A stretch of 64,000 bases of DNA from Dryocosmus kuriphilus (lineage: Eukaryota > Arthropoda > Insecta > Hymenoptera > Cynipidae), in assembly GCA_038277395.1 (NCBI GenBank), contig CM076189.1, forward strand, positions 212,266,011 to 212,330,010. Reading direction: 5' to 3'. The translations under genes were made by a program, and so were the position numbers. Of this stretch, positions 21,030 through 33,100 are shown in pieces. Positions within the stretch are counted from its first letter, which is position 1, and the number at the start of each line of letters is the position of its first letter. Under the pieces are notes generated by a model. The model was not told the origin of the DNA. It saw only the letters and a program-made list of their open reading frames with translations, and did not search any database.

Positions 21030-23575
21030 ATCATAACAATTTTTTTTTAAATGTTTGGGAAAACGTCCATTAGAAGAACACACTGTGCAAAATTTATTTG
21101 ATTAACACAGACATTTTTGGATCAAGCATATACGCATTATCCATAAAAGAGAGATGTAATTGCATAAAAACAACTTATAAAAGCAAATTCATACATCCAT
21201 TTTTCCATAACCCCAAACCTACAAACCCCAAATCCACCAATCCCAAGTTCATAAAACTCAAACCCATAAACCCCCAAACCCATAAAGCCCAAACCTATAA
21301 ACCCCAATCTCATCACTCCCAAACCCATAAACCCCAAACTCACAAACCTCAAACCTATAAACGCCAAACCCATCAATCCCAAACCCATAAACCCCAAATC
21401 TATAATCCCCAAACCCAGCAATCCCAAACCTATAAACCACAAACCCATAAACCTCAAACCCATAAACCCCAAACCTATAAACCCCAAACCCATCAATCCC
21501 AAACCCATAAACCCCAAACTCATAAACCTCAAACCTATAAACCACAAACACATCAATCCCAAAGCCATAAACCCCAAACCCATACCTCTCAGACCTACAA
21601 ACCTCAAACCCATAAACTCTAAAGCCATAAACACTAGACTAAAAAGACCCAAACCCATAAACCCCAAAACCTCAAATGTGAAACCTATAAACCCGAAACT
21701 CATAGACCCTAGACATATAAATCCCAAACCCATAAACCCCAGATCTATAAAGCTTAGTTTTATAAGCCTCAAACGTATAAAGTCTAGATTTACAAATCCA
21801 AAACATATAAACCTGAAATACATATACCCCAAACCTATAAACTCCAAACCCATCAACCCAAAACCCATAAACCCATAAACCTCAAACCTATAAAGCCCAA
21901 ACCCATCAATCCCAAACCCATAAGCCCCAAATCTATAAACCCCAAACCCATCAATCCCAAACCTATAAACCCATAAACCCCAAACCCATAAACTCCAAGC
22001 CCATCCATCCCAAACCCATATATCCCAAACCCATCCATCCCAAACCCATCCATCCCAAACCCATCCATCCCAAACCCATCCATCCCAAGCACATCCATCC
22101 CAAACCCATCCATCCCAAACCCATAAACCTCAAAAATGGGTTTGTTGTTTATAGTTTTGGGATTTATGGATTTGAGGTTTATAGTTTTTGGGTATATGTG
22201 TTTGAGGTCTATGGGTTTGGTATTTGTAAATCCAGACTTTATACTTTTGAGGCTTATAAAGCTAAGCTTTATAGATCTGGGGTTTATGGGTGTGGGATTT
22301 ATATATCTAGGGATTATGGGTTTTGGGCTTATAGGTTTCACATGTGTGGGTTTGGGGTTCATGGGTTTGGGTCTTTTTAGTCTAGTGTTTATGGCTTTGG
22401 ATTTTATGAATTTGGGGTTTGTAGGTCTGAGGGGTATGGGTTTGAGGTTTATGGGTTTGGGATTGATGGGTTTGTGGTTTATAGGTTTGAGGTTTATGGG
22501 TTTGGTGTTTATGGGGTTTGGATTGATGGTTATGGAGTTTAGAGGTTTGGGATTTATGGGTTTGGGGTTTATGGGTTTGGCGTCTAAAGGTTTGGGATTG
22601 ATGGGTTTGGGATTGATGGGTTTAGGGTTTATAGGTTTTGGGTTTATGGGTTTGAGGTTTGTGGGCTTGTCATTTATAGGTTTGGGATTGATGGGTTTGG
22701 GGTTTATAGATTTGGGGTTTATGGGTTTGGGATTGATGGATTTGGGGTTCATGGGTTTGGGATTGGTGGGTTTAGAGTTTGAAGGTTTGGGGTTTATGGA
22801 TTTGGTTTTTATGGGTTTGTCATTTATAGGTTTGGGATTGATGGGTTTGGCGTTTATAGATTTGGGGTTTATGGGTTTGGGGATTGATTGGTTTGGGGTT
22901 TATAGATTTTAAGTTTATGGGTTTGGGATTGATGGGTTTGGGGTTTGTGGACTTGGGATTGATGGGTTTGGGGTTTGTGGACTTGGGGATTGACGGGTTT
23001 GGGGTTTATAGATTTGGGGTTTATGGGTTTGGGATTGACGGGTTTGGGGTCTATAGGTTTGAGGCTTATGGGTTTGGGGTTTATAGTTTTGGGATTGATG
23101 GGTTTAGGATTTATAGATTTGGGGTTTATGGGTTTGGGGTTTATGGGTTTGTCATTTATAGGTTTGGGAATGGTGGGTTTGGGGTTTATAGATTTGGGGT
23201 TTATGGGTTTGGGATTGATGGATTTGGGGTTTATAGGTTTGAGGTTTATAGTTTTGGGGTTTATCGGTTTGGGGTTTATGGGTTTGGGGTTTATGGGTTT
23301 GGGGTTTATGGGTTTAGGGTTTATGGGCTTGAGGTTTATGGGTTTGGAGTATATGGGTTTGGGATTGGTGGATTTGGGGTTTGTAGCTTTGGATTTAAGG
23401 AAAAATGGATGTATGCATTTGCTGTTATAAGTTGTTTTTATGCAATTACATCTCTTTTTGAAGCATAATGCGTATATTCTTGATCCAAGAATGTCTGTGT
23501 TAATCAAATCAATTTTGCACAGTGTTTACTTCTAGTAGACGTTTTCCCAAACATTAAAAAAAATTGCTTATTCTT
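21030..23575. mobile_element. Foldback structure with 15-bp minisatellite arms
   Basis: Unique outer arms (about 21030-21200 and 23400-23575) are inverted copies of each other, sharing AAAACGTC, CACTGTGCAAAATT and ATTACATCTCT-type words. Inside them, both arms consist of a 15-bp unit, CCCAAACCCATAAAC and variants: forward from 21215 to 22133, reverse-complemented from 22135 to 23395. A subset near 22000-22120 uses a CCATCCATCCCAAAC variant. Long inverted repeats with internal tandem repeats are the architecture of Foldback elements, but no transposase or clear target duplication is visible. Several open frames of up to 299 codons with a five-residue period (NPKPI, GLGFM) are artefacts of a unit divisible by three. 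Confidence 0.75.
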
Positions 23576-23689
23576 AAAACTTTCCGCGGCACTTCTGGCA
23601 AAACTTCAAATGCGCTTATATAAGCCACAAAAATTTTCTACAAAGTATTTCTGAAGAATTAAGCTTAGGTCCCACAACTGCAGATCAGC

Positions 23690-24780
23690 ATCAGCAAGAT
23701 CAGTTGTAAATTTCAGGTAATGAAGCTATACCGCTGCCTTTCGTTTCCAGGATACTTTACAAAAATCCTGGGGCCTTTGGGGAAAAGGAAAAACATTCAT
23801 CACCAACATCTGTGAGGCTAATAGGATTCGAATTTACTAAAGAAACTCCAGAAAAGACATTGGCTGAATTTGAAAAAATTAAGGATCAGATGAGAGACCT
23901 TATTCCAACTAAGATTGAAGAAAATGGAATAATATTTTTCGTGATTCAGAAATTGGTTTGCATCATGATTGACGAGAAAGTGCACGCAGTAATATCAAAA
24001 ACATATCGTCTTCTGTTTGCTGTATTTGTGGATCCCGGCCAAAAGGAATTAATGAGCAATGTAAAACTTAGAAGAGAGGACACCACAGTCTATGAGTTCG
24101 GGTTGTCAAATTTGCACGCGTGGATTTGGTTCTTAGAATTTACTTTACTTGTCGCGTTTAGGTTAGATTTGAAGGTATGGGTAGGTCAGGGGGCAAAAGA
24201 GAAGGTTAAAAGGGGACTCATAGAACAGTGTTAGGCACCACTTCAAGTGTTGGCATGTGGTGAAGGAATAGAGCCTCTGAAATTCGAGGAACTCGTTTTT
24301 AAAACTGCGGAAATTTTCTTTAGAGAATATTCGTGGCATTACATGCCAGCTTCAGTTCATATGATACTCATTCATGGTCCGAAGATAATTGAGGTTTCCA
24401 TATTACCAATCAGCAGGCTCTCGCTCTGAAAAAGCTTAGGAAGCAAGGAATAAGTATCTAAACGCGTGCAGAAGATATAGGTCAAGAATACATTCGAGAG
24501 TGGCTACGAATATGGATAGGGCCCACTATTTACGAGATTCTTCTGATCGACTCATGATCTATTACCAGCAAAATGATCTGAAGAAGAAGACCGCCAAACC
24601 CTTGCTTCCTTTAGCTGCAGCTGTGTTGCGGGCAAAAAATTTAGTTAAACTTTACAATCGTTTAAGAAATAAAAGTATAAGAAAAAATCAACAAAGGATA
24701 ACAAAAAAGAAAGAAAGAGATGGAGTCACAGATTTAGCACGTCCACTTTCGTTATCTCTGGGTTCGACTGAAAGAAAGTG
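23690..24780 (+). pseudogene. Decayed transposon-type gene, C-terminal part
   Basis: Pieces in different frames add up to one degraded protein: 23812-24234 (RLIGFEFTKETPEKTLAEFE, then YEFGLSNLHAWIWFLEF), 24247-24429 (WHYMPASVHMILIHGPKI) and 24450-24781 (QEARNKYLNACRRYRS, HSRVATNMD). I recognise the pattern YxMPxSVHxxLIHG followed by an EARNK-RRYR-HSR block from repetitive insect proteins that I take to be transposon-encoded, but I cannot assign a superfamily securely. Stops and frameshifts lie between all three segments, so it is non-functional. No termini were identified. Confidence 0.5.
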
Positions 24781-25242
24781 AAATTGTTACTAGTAAGAAT
24801 TACGATGAATTCTCAAGAAAATTTGTATCTTTGTATACTAGATTCAAACCGAAGAAGATTAGTTTCTTTCATAAAATTATGATTTTCAACACGAAAATTC
24901 AAATATTGAGTTCTTTTACGAAAAAATTTGTTAACAATTGTTAACAAAACAATTTCCAAGTAAGTTTAATTTCCAGAAAATACCCCTATAAATATTCTTA
25001 GGACATTAGCAGTGAGAGCACGTTGCAAACTGTTATTGTTTCGAAGATTGTACATATATATTTCTTTGTTTATAACAATTACAAATATTTTTATACGATA
25101 CACTCATATGAGTAGGTAGCCTGGTAGCATGTTCCAGTTAATCACACTGAACGATTAACAAAAAAATACTTCTTTTCAAAAAAGTATAAATTCATATGTA
25201 GTTATTATTATTGTATGTTGTTAATAACATTAGAAATTATCT
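24781..25242. repeat. Repeat block E1, left part
   Basis: 24965-25242 matches 49915-50203, including CACTCATATGAGTAGGTAGC and CACTGAACGATTAA. The LINE at 25243 splits E1; its right part continues at 30423. No gene is seen. Confidence 0.7.
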
Positions 25243-25756
25243 TTTTTTATTGTGGTGATTGGAGGAGGGTAAAATCTTGCATTAGATACCCCAGTTCGGG
25301 TAGTGTCGGATTCTTACCGACTAAAACCCCTCCCCCTGGCGCTCAGACTAAGTCCACTGTGCCTTTCCATTATATATCTGCTATTAATGAACCATCCCAG
25401 ACCTCTTGATAAAGTCTAGTATGTCGCCCATTTTTGGCGTTGTGTTGTCCCCGGGTTCCATGAAATGATCCCCAAGGACTTGTTTCCGAAGCCCGGCAAG
25501 TGCCGGACATTAGCATAATACATGTAGGGACGACTCATCATCCCTACCGCACTTTCTGCACTCTGTTGTGGGACTGACTCCCATCTTGTGTTTGTGATAG
25601 TTCATATGGTTATGCCTTGTTAGCATGTGTACCATAGTCCTGCTATCTTTCTTGGGTAACTTCAGAATTTCTGTGGCCCTGTCCATCCTGTACTCATAGC
25701 CCAGTATGGCCTTGGCCTGTCTGCATCCCTTCGTCTGTTTCCAGTGTTTCTGGAGT

Positions 25757-28700
25757 CTATTTTAGATCCAGTTTTTTAATGGCCAACCCCATGCAACACG
25801 ACGTTAATCCCAGTACCGCTTCCGGGCCAACGTACCTTTTTGCTGCACTATTCTTTGCCAACTGGTCCGCCTTCTCATTTCCGTTGATCCCTTTGTGAGC
25901 AGGGACCCACCTGAGTGTTACTTTGTTTTTCTGTGCTAGTTGCTTTAATTCTCTTTTACACTCCCAAACCAGTTCTGATGTTATATCTGGTTTTTCAACT
26001 GCAGTTAACGTTGCCTGGCTGTCCAAGCAGATTGTCATCTGTCGGCTGGCCGCGTTTTCTTCTATGAGTGCTTCAGCACATTGAAATAAAGCTAAGACTT
26101 CCGCCTGAAAGGCGGTGGCATGCTGTCCAAGTGGGATTTTCATCCCTTTTCTTCTAGCGCTGTCATAAATTCCTGATCCTGCACCCCCCTCCTCCTTGGA
26201 TTCGTCTGTATACCAGATTTCCCCCTGGAGGAGTGGGTTACCCTCCACTTGCCATTCGTCGCTATTTGGAACAAGGACTCGGAAGGTTTTAGTGAAATTG
26301 AAGCGTATTGTTATTTTATCGTACCTCTTTCCTAAGAATGGTATTGCGCTGATATCCTCTGGGAACCTTGTATGTCTAGTCCCCCGAGTCCATCTTCTTG
26401 CACTGACTAAGCGGCTCATCGCTCGAGCCGCCCCAGCCGTTATCGTAATGTGCAGTGGTGCCTCGCAGAGCAAGTAGGACAGAGCCGCTGTCGGCGTCGT
26501 CCCCATTGCCCCCGTTATCCCCCTGAACGCTAGCGTTTGTAATCGTTGCAGTCTTTCCTGCGTCGTTTCGGGCTTTACTCGTGGCCACCAAACCACTGCT
26601 GCATATAGAAGTCTCGGTTTGAGGACCATGGTGTATAGCCAGGCTATCATTTTAGGTCCCAACCCCCACGTCAGCCCAAAGACTCTTCTACACGTCCAAA
26701 AGGTCGTCATGAATCTCCTACATTGCGCTTCCAGATGCTTCGCCCAGTTCAGTTTACTATCCATGATGAACCCCAGATATTTGACAGAGTCTGAAGTCAT
26801 TAGGCTCTTGTCACGGAATGCAGGAGTCTCAACTTTCGGCACCTTGTATTTCCTCGTAAATATTACCAAAATGGTCTTCTCCGGGTTAACCGAGAGCCCT
26901 GCGCTATCGCACCATAGCTCTACGATTTGCAGCGCCGACCTTGTGAGCCCCATCAGTATATCTAGATGAGATCCCCTGACTAGGATCATAAAGTCATCCG
27001 CGTAGCCTTGAGTGTAATACCCTTTTACAATCAACCATCATAGGAAACTGTCAACCACAATACACCATAGGAGAGGTGACAACACACCACCCTGTGGGCA
27101 TCTTCGTGGTGCCACTCCCCCTACCCGGCCATTACCCCTTCTGATTTCGAGATGCCTCCCGTGCAGCATACTTCTTATCCAGTATACTAGCTGGCTTGGC
27201 ACGCCGCACCTTGTGGCCTTCCGACAGATGACTTCTGAGGGGGTATTTCTGAAGGCACCTTCTATATCCAGGAAGATGCCCACCGCATATCCTCCTTGTT
27301 CGAGCTGCTGCTCCACTTTTGATACACTAGCGTGAAGCGCTGTTTCTACCGAGCAATCCGCCTGAAAAGCGTGCTGCCCTTTATGCAACGGGGAGCTTAG
27401 AAGCACCTCATCCCTGATGTGTCTCGTGGCCAACTTCTCTACCGTCTTCAGGATGAAGGACGTCAAGCTGATTGGTCTAAAATCTTTCGCAGCAGTGTAG
27501 CCCTCCCTACCTGGTTTGGGCAAAAAGACTACCCTGCCGTTCTTCCATGTCGACGGCATGTGTTGCGTGGCTATACTGCGCCCGAACAGTTTTGTCAACG
27601 GGACGATGACGTAATCCATGCCCTTTTGTAGCAGCACTGGAAACACCCCATCCGCCCCCGGTGACTTATAGGGGCAGAAGGAATTAACGGCCCATTCTAT
27701 CTTCTTACTATCCACGACCTTTGCTGCAAATCACCAGTCGGCCTTCTCTCTCCTTAGGCCCAGGCACTCCTCTTGCTCATCGGTTTGTTGTCTTTGAAAT
27801 CGTGGAAAGTGAACTTTCATCAGGCGATTCAGACTTGCTTCTTCATCCTCTGCAAGCTCGCCATTTTTGAGCCTTATGAGTCCAAAGCGAGCTTCCAGGT
27901 CTTTCGCCAGGAACTTGTGAAGCATCGCTGTGCCCGAGATATCTTTTGTGTCTTCACAGAAGCCAGTCCAGCCATCTCTTTTGTATCTCCTTATTTTTTC
28001 CTTATAGTCAGTCTGGGCCAGTTTATATTTGTCCCAGTCTGACGGGAGTTTAGTTTTGTTTGCCCTATTACACAATGCTCTAGTCTTTTTCCTTAGCCTC
28101 TCTAGGTGGTTATTCCACCACTCGGCCACATTCCTAGATTTTATTGTGCTCATAGGGCAGTTATTCTCATAAGATTTTATCAAAGCTCTCTACAAAAAAT
28201 CCGCGCTCGTATTCGTCTATGGTCCCATACCTCGTAGGAAACTCCACGAGCCTGCCTTTGAGTTCCTCTTTTATAAAAGTCCCAAAGTGTGTTCCTGGGA
28301 TTTCTGATCTTCGAAACCTCCGGTTTTCTTAGGGACAACTGAAACAAGATTTATTTGTGATCTGAGAGAGACTCCTCATCGGAGACTCTCCATCTCGCTA
28401 CCCTGCCCTTCAGTTTTCTCGAGCATAGAGTGAAGTCGAGAACCTCACTCCTGTTTTTGTTCTGAAGTGTAGGTACATTATCTCTATTTAGTATCTCCAG
28501 CTCAGTTCCAGCTAAGTATTCTATAAGATCTCTTCCTCTATTATTGATGTTCGTGCTCCCCCACACCACATGGTGAGCGTTTGCATCGCACCCCAGCAAC
28601 AGAGGGATTTAATTCTCTTGACAGTACTGTATAAGTACCCCCACCTCTAAAAGAGGTGGGGCCCCTACCGCATCGCCCGGAAAGTACGCTGAGGCAACAT

Positions 28701-29029
28701 ACAACTCTAGCCTTTCTCCACGCATGCGCCTAAACCTTACCTTGATAACGACAAGGTCCCTGGAGCAGTGTTTAGGCACTAATATCGCATCCATACCCTT
28801 AATGACTATGCATGCCCTTGGTGCTTTTTCGCTTGGCCCCTTATATAAAGAACCAGAGCGTCCTAGGCCACAAATCCTTTCCTTGTATAACCAAGGTTCT
28901 TGGATTAGGGCTATACCTGTCTGAACCACTATTATGCACCTGGCTAAGATTGCCGAGGCGCCTTTACTATAGTGCAAGTTTATCTGAAACATGGAGATCC
29001 CCGACCTGGCCATAATCGACTGAGCCGGA
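25757..29029 (-). pseudogene. LINE ORF2: endonuclease, reverse transcriptase, RNase H; nonsense-riddled
   Basis: ORF2 starts near 29015 (MARSGISMFQINLHYSKGAS), the start of an APE-type endonuclease: IALIQEPW, GCDANAHHVVWGS and ending SLSDHK. Reverse transcriptase follows (KSPGADGVFPVLLQKG; FRPISLTSFILKTVEK; GVLSPLLW) with catalytic GYADDFMILV. Then comes RNase H (WYTDESKEEGGAG, FQAEVLAL, DSQATLTAV, VPAHKGINGNEKADQLAK), all four acidic positions apparent. In-frame stops interrupt it at about 28606, 28348, 27728 and 27035, and there is at least one frameshift (28190-28270). It is non-functional, but order and domain completeness show that a full-length copy inserted. Confidence 0.88.
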
Positions 29030-29986
29030 GTATCTCCAGGTGCTTCTGGTCTCCCTGCAGTACCCTGACGGGTCACCCGGAAGGAGATTCTACCAGCCCC
29101 TAGATAAGGCCGAAAGTCCAGAGCCGTGAGAGCCGTAATGGCGCTTTCGGGGAAACTGACTGTCAACAACCAGCCCGTTTCCGGTGGCCTATTTCCCTTT
29201 ATATGAGGGTATACTCTCCAGGAGTCTGTTCTAAGGGTAGGGTTTTGAAAGCTCAGGCGCCCCAGAATGACCGCCGGATCCTCGGGCCTACCAGGAATCA
29301 GCACGGTCGCTCTCCGGTTGCTCTTCGATCCTGAATGTTGGAGGCCTCTCTTCCAGCCACTCCCTAGACCAGGTGTCAGCGGCCTGTACCACGATGGCCT
29401 CCGCCCTGAGGAACATGTCCTCGAATCTGAGGGCGCGTCCCTCACGAGATAACGCGCTAATCCCTTTCGAGGTTTCATCCCTCAGCTTACCCAACTCCAA
29501 TGAAGTTAGGCAGTCATCAGGATAGCCCGACGCGACGACCACCCTCATCAAAGCGTTACCAGCTATCTGCGCAAAGGAAAACCCCTGCTTCCCCATGGCC
29601 TTTAGTCTTTTCGACTGCTTGTTTGGCGGAGTTTCCTTTGAGCCCTTTTTCCTCTTACCTGTATTTTGAGCAGGAGGAATTGCTCCAGTTAGAGTTTGCC
29701 TATTAAGGATCCCTTGTGGGGAGTCCTGGATACTCTCCGCCAGCTGCTTTTCAAGGCGATATTTCTGCCTTTGCGCCCCAGAGCGTCTTTTCGTCTTAAA
29801 AGACAGCTCGGTCATTTTATTTTCAACAGTTGAGATAATGCTATCTACAACTGTTGTGTTCTTCATTGCCGAGGGGCCGTCCCCATTAGGGCCTTCCCCC
29901 ATTTGCGATGAGTTAGATGAAGATCCCCCAGGGAGATCCTCATTTATTTTTTTTGTTTTGTTGTTAAAGGACATTTTTTGTCCCAC
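29030..29986 (-). pseudogene. LINE ORF1 (nucleic-acid-binding protein), frameshifted
   Basis: The first frame (29986-29288) begins MSFNNKTKKINEDLPGG, is rich in basic and Ser/Pro residues (KRRSGAQRQKYRLEKQL; KRKKGSKETPPNKQSKRLK) and then has a folded stretch (AQIAGNALMRVVVASGYPDD). Near 29300 the sense passes to another frame that continues RRATVLIPGRPEDPAVILG and ends around PGDTPAQS just before ORF2. The layout fits the ORF1 of I/Jockey-type elements, whose product coats the element RNA; no CCHC knuckles are visible. One frameshift disrupts it. Confidence 0.7.
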
Positions 29987-30422
29987 GAGTAGCTAAGGAT
30001 AACGTCACTCCCTGCAGAGCTTCGCATGCAGGGAAAAGGTCTAAATACGAAGGGATTCACCCGGTGTCCCTAAGTCTCCGTTGAAAACACCTCCTTTAGA
30101 TCCCACCATGTCCGCCTCAATAGAGAGGGGCATCCCGGGATGTTCAAGGATTTGGTAACCCTAGTGCCATCCAGCCTTCAACACGGAGATCACATCTTAG
30201 CTTGGGGTGTGGGGAATCACGCCCCCAATATTCCAGGGGGTTTTGCCGTTCCCCCTGGAAGGACCACTTCTTGCTCGAGATCCATCGGATCAGAGACCCC
30301 CAGCGCCTCAGAGTCACCGCATCTCGCGATACGGCTCTTCTGGGTCGCCTGCACCAACTCTCCGATCCGAAGACTCCTAAGCTCCCCCACCTACTACAAG
30401 GTCATGTGATCCCTAGGGAGAG

Positions 30423-33100
30423 TAGAAATTATCTGCATAAGTAAAAATTTTATATCCATCCTCTATTTGATAGTCCTAAGTAATATTATATGATCGTACA
30501 TGAAATTTTGCCGATGAAAAGTGTGAAATTTCATGATTTTCTTACATATTTTGTTTATATTATTATATTTATTATATAATATTATTATATTATATTATAT
30601 TTTTATTTATTATTTTATATTATATATTTTACATCCCTTTTTGTGAGAGATAAAAATTAATGTTTGGAAAACAGTACAATGTACTTAAGTTTTTATCAAT
30701 TTGTTCATAACAATAGTTTTTTACTAAATGAACTAAAAACATCTGGAGTATTCTGAGATATTGATTATTTTCCTCTTGAAGCACATTCGCACTTTTTTAT
30801 TTCAATAAAAAATGATACTTCCGAATTTCCGGTTTTGTTCACTTTATTTATTTAAATAATGTTTTGCATTGAAAAGACAAAAATTCCCCATGGAAAATGT
30901 AACACTGAAAAATTTAAAAAAAGAAAAACTCAAATCGGTTAAGAATTGCGGCCGATGGCTTAATTTGTACGCGAAAAACCATTTCTCGACCACTGTGGCG
31001 TCTCAGCGTACACTTAAACGCGTTTTATATATTATTAGATAATATTTCTGACACAAAAATGTTATTCTCATATACAAAATATTATCCGAAATTATTTAGA
31101 GACATTTAAAGACATTTAGCAACAGAATTTATTAGGCAATAAGAGTTTCAAATTCTCCAATTTAGGTAGCCATTATAATTACACGTGTGGCTAAGACGGG
31201 CAAAAACCTGGCCATTTTTTGTAGGTTCATTAAAGTGGCACGTCCACAATCGAATTTTGACATCTTGCATAGTATAGAGTTTTGGGATATTTTCTTGCCT
31301 TTTCTTGGACACCAATAAAAGTTTTTGGGATCCTTTACTTTTTTCAAAATATCAACCACTGAGTAAAATCACAAAATAATAAAAAATTCGACACCACAAG
31401 AATTTTGGGCTTCTTTGAACTCTTGAATTCCGCAAGAACCAATTTCCTGAAAGCAATCCCTAAGGTCCAAAATCAAACGCCTTCAAAAAAATTCGATTTT
31501 TCACAAATTTAATTACACTATATTCTTGGGCTTTTTTTGGGCTCCTCAAAAATACCAACGCTGACTTTTGAGCTCCAACTCTAAACGTCGAAAACCACCC
31601 AATCTCTAAAGCACAGATATGAATTTTTCCAAAAAATAATCTTTTTCAGAATTTTTTAATGTCAATAGAGTCTCTTATTTTTGTGCTGCTCGAAAATACC
31701 AACTCTGAATTTTCGGCTCCAACCCTTAGCATCAATAACCACTCCGCCTCTACAGTATAGACTTGACGTTGCGAACAATTTGCCTTTTCGAGTTTTTCTG
31801 CATCTTCTGCTTTTTCTCTTCCGCATCTTAAATAAGGAACGTAAATCTAGATGATTTGAGACGAGAAAAAATTTCAACTATAATAGTTTTACTTTTAAAT
31901 TTTGAAATTGCTCAAATTTAAAAATGTCTAATATTCAAAATTTGAATTTTTTCTTTTAAATTGTAAACAATTTTTTGATCATATAATTTGGAAGCAACTA
32001 AAGTTTAAATTATAATTTTTCGTTAGAAGCAAACAGTTGGAAGTAATAATTTAATCTCTTGAAGGCAAATTAATCATAATTTTATCAAATGTCTTATCTA
32101 TCTGTTTTTCGATTCGAGGCCACCTGCTTTCCACTAATTTTAAACGATTCGAATGAATTTCAAGGTATTTTAAGTAATTTAAAAGAATTTCAAATTATGT
32201 CTTCTTATTTCAATGGATTTTTACAATTTCAAAAGATTTCAAGGAATTTTAAGGGATGTCAACGAATTTATATAGAACTTTAGGAAAAATTAAATTTTAC
32301 TTTAAGGGTTTTTTACGGATTTCAAAACATATGAAAGAATAAAAAAGATTTCAATGAATTTTAAGAATTTTAAGTTATTTTAAAAGATTCCAAAGAATTA
32401 CAAGGGATGTAAAATTATTTTTTCGTATTTCAAGGAATTTCGTAAGGTTTCGAAATATCTTAAGGGATTTTGAGGATTTCGAAGATTTCCAAGCATTTCA
32501 AAATATCTTAAGATATTCCAAAATATTTCGAAGGACTTCCACGTATCTTAAAGTTTTTCAAAGGAGTTTACAGCATTTTGAAAAGATTCCAAAGAATGTC
32601 GAGAAATTCAAACAATTTCAAGGAATTTCAAAGAACTTTGTAATATTTTCAAATATTTCAAGGGATTTTAAGGTATCTTTCAAGGAATTTCACCAGACTT
32701 AAAGGATTTTATTGAATCCCCAAGGATTTCAAATATTTCAAGGGTTTCAAATGATTTCTACTTATTTCAGTGGATTTTTACGATCTCTAAAGATTTAAAG
32801 GAATTTCAACTAGAGAACTATAGGGAATAAATTATATTTTGCTTCAAGGAATTTCTACAAATTTCAACAATTTCAACGGATATGAAGAAATCAAAAAAAA
32901 AAATAAAAGGATGTTAAAAAATTTAAGTTATTTAAAAAAATTCCAAAGAATTTCAAGAGATGTCAAAAATTGCAGTGGACGACAAAAAATGTTGTGGAAT
33001 TTTCAAAGACTTTAAGGAATTCAAATGATTTGTACTTATTTGTTGGATTTTTATGATTTCCAAATATTTCACCAAATTAGCGAAATTTAATCGGACTAAC
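30423..33100. repeat. Repeat block E1, right part, and AT-rich imperfect tandem repeats
   Basis: 30423-30690 matches 50187-50435 and 30690-31370 matches 52346-53000; 30820-31800 is also related to 12120-12830. From 32100 to 33070 the sequence is a degenerate run of TTTCAAGGAATTT-type words, like 13190-13520 and 58750-60360. No gene is present. Confidence 0.65.

Larger units (their letters stand above)
25243..30422 (-). mobile_element. LINE with RNase H (I/R1/LOA-like), full length but dead
   Basis: The 5.18-kb insertion is flanked by a perfect 12-bp target duplication TAGAAATTATCT (25231-25242; 30423-30434). The paralogous empty site at about 50187-50198 has a single copy. The minus-strand order is 5' untranslated region (30422-29987), ORF1 (29986-about 29030), ORF2 endonuclease, reverse transcriptase and RNase H (to 25757), then a 3' untranslated region of about 500 bp ending in an A-rich tail. 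The combination of an apurinic-type endonuclease and an RNase H domain places it in the I/R1/LOA-like group; the exact clade needs a tree. Confidence 0.88.

Noticed and set aside
21098..23507. Long proteins with repeats such as NPKPI, QTHKP or GLGFM
   Set aside because: They arise in several frames and on both strands of a 15-bp minisatellite; a unit length divisible by three keeps frames open by chance. There is no signal peptide, splice signal or conservation to support a gene.
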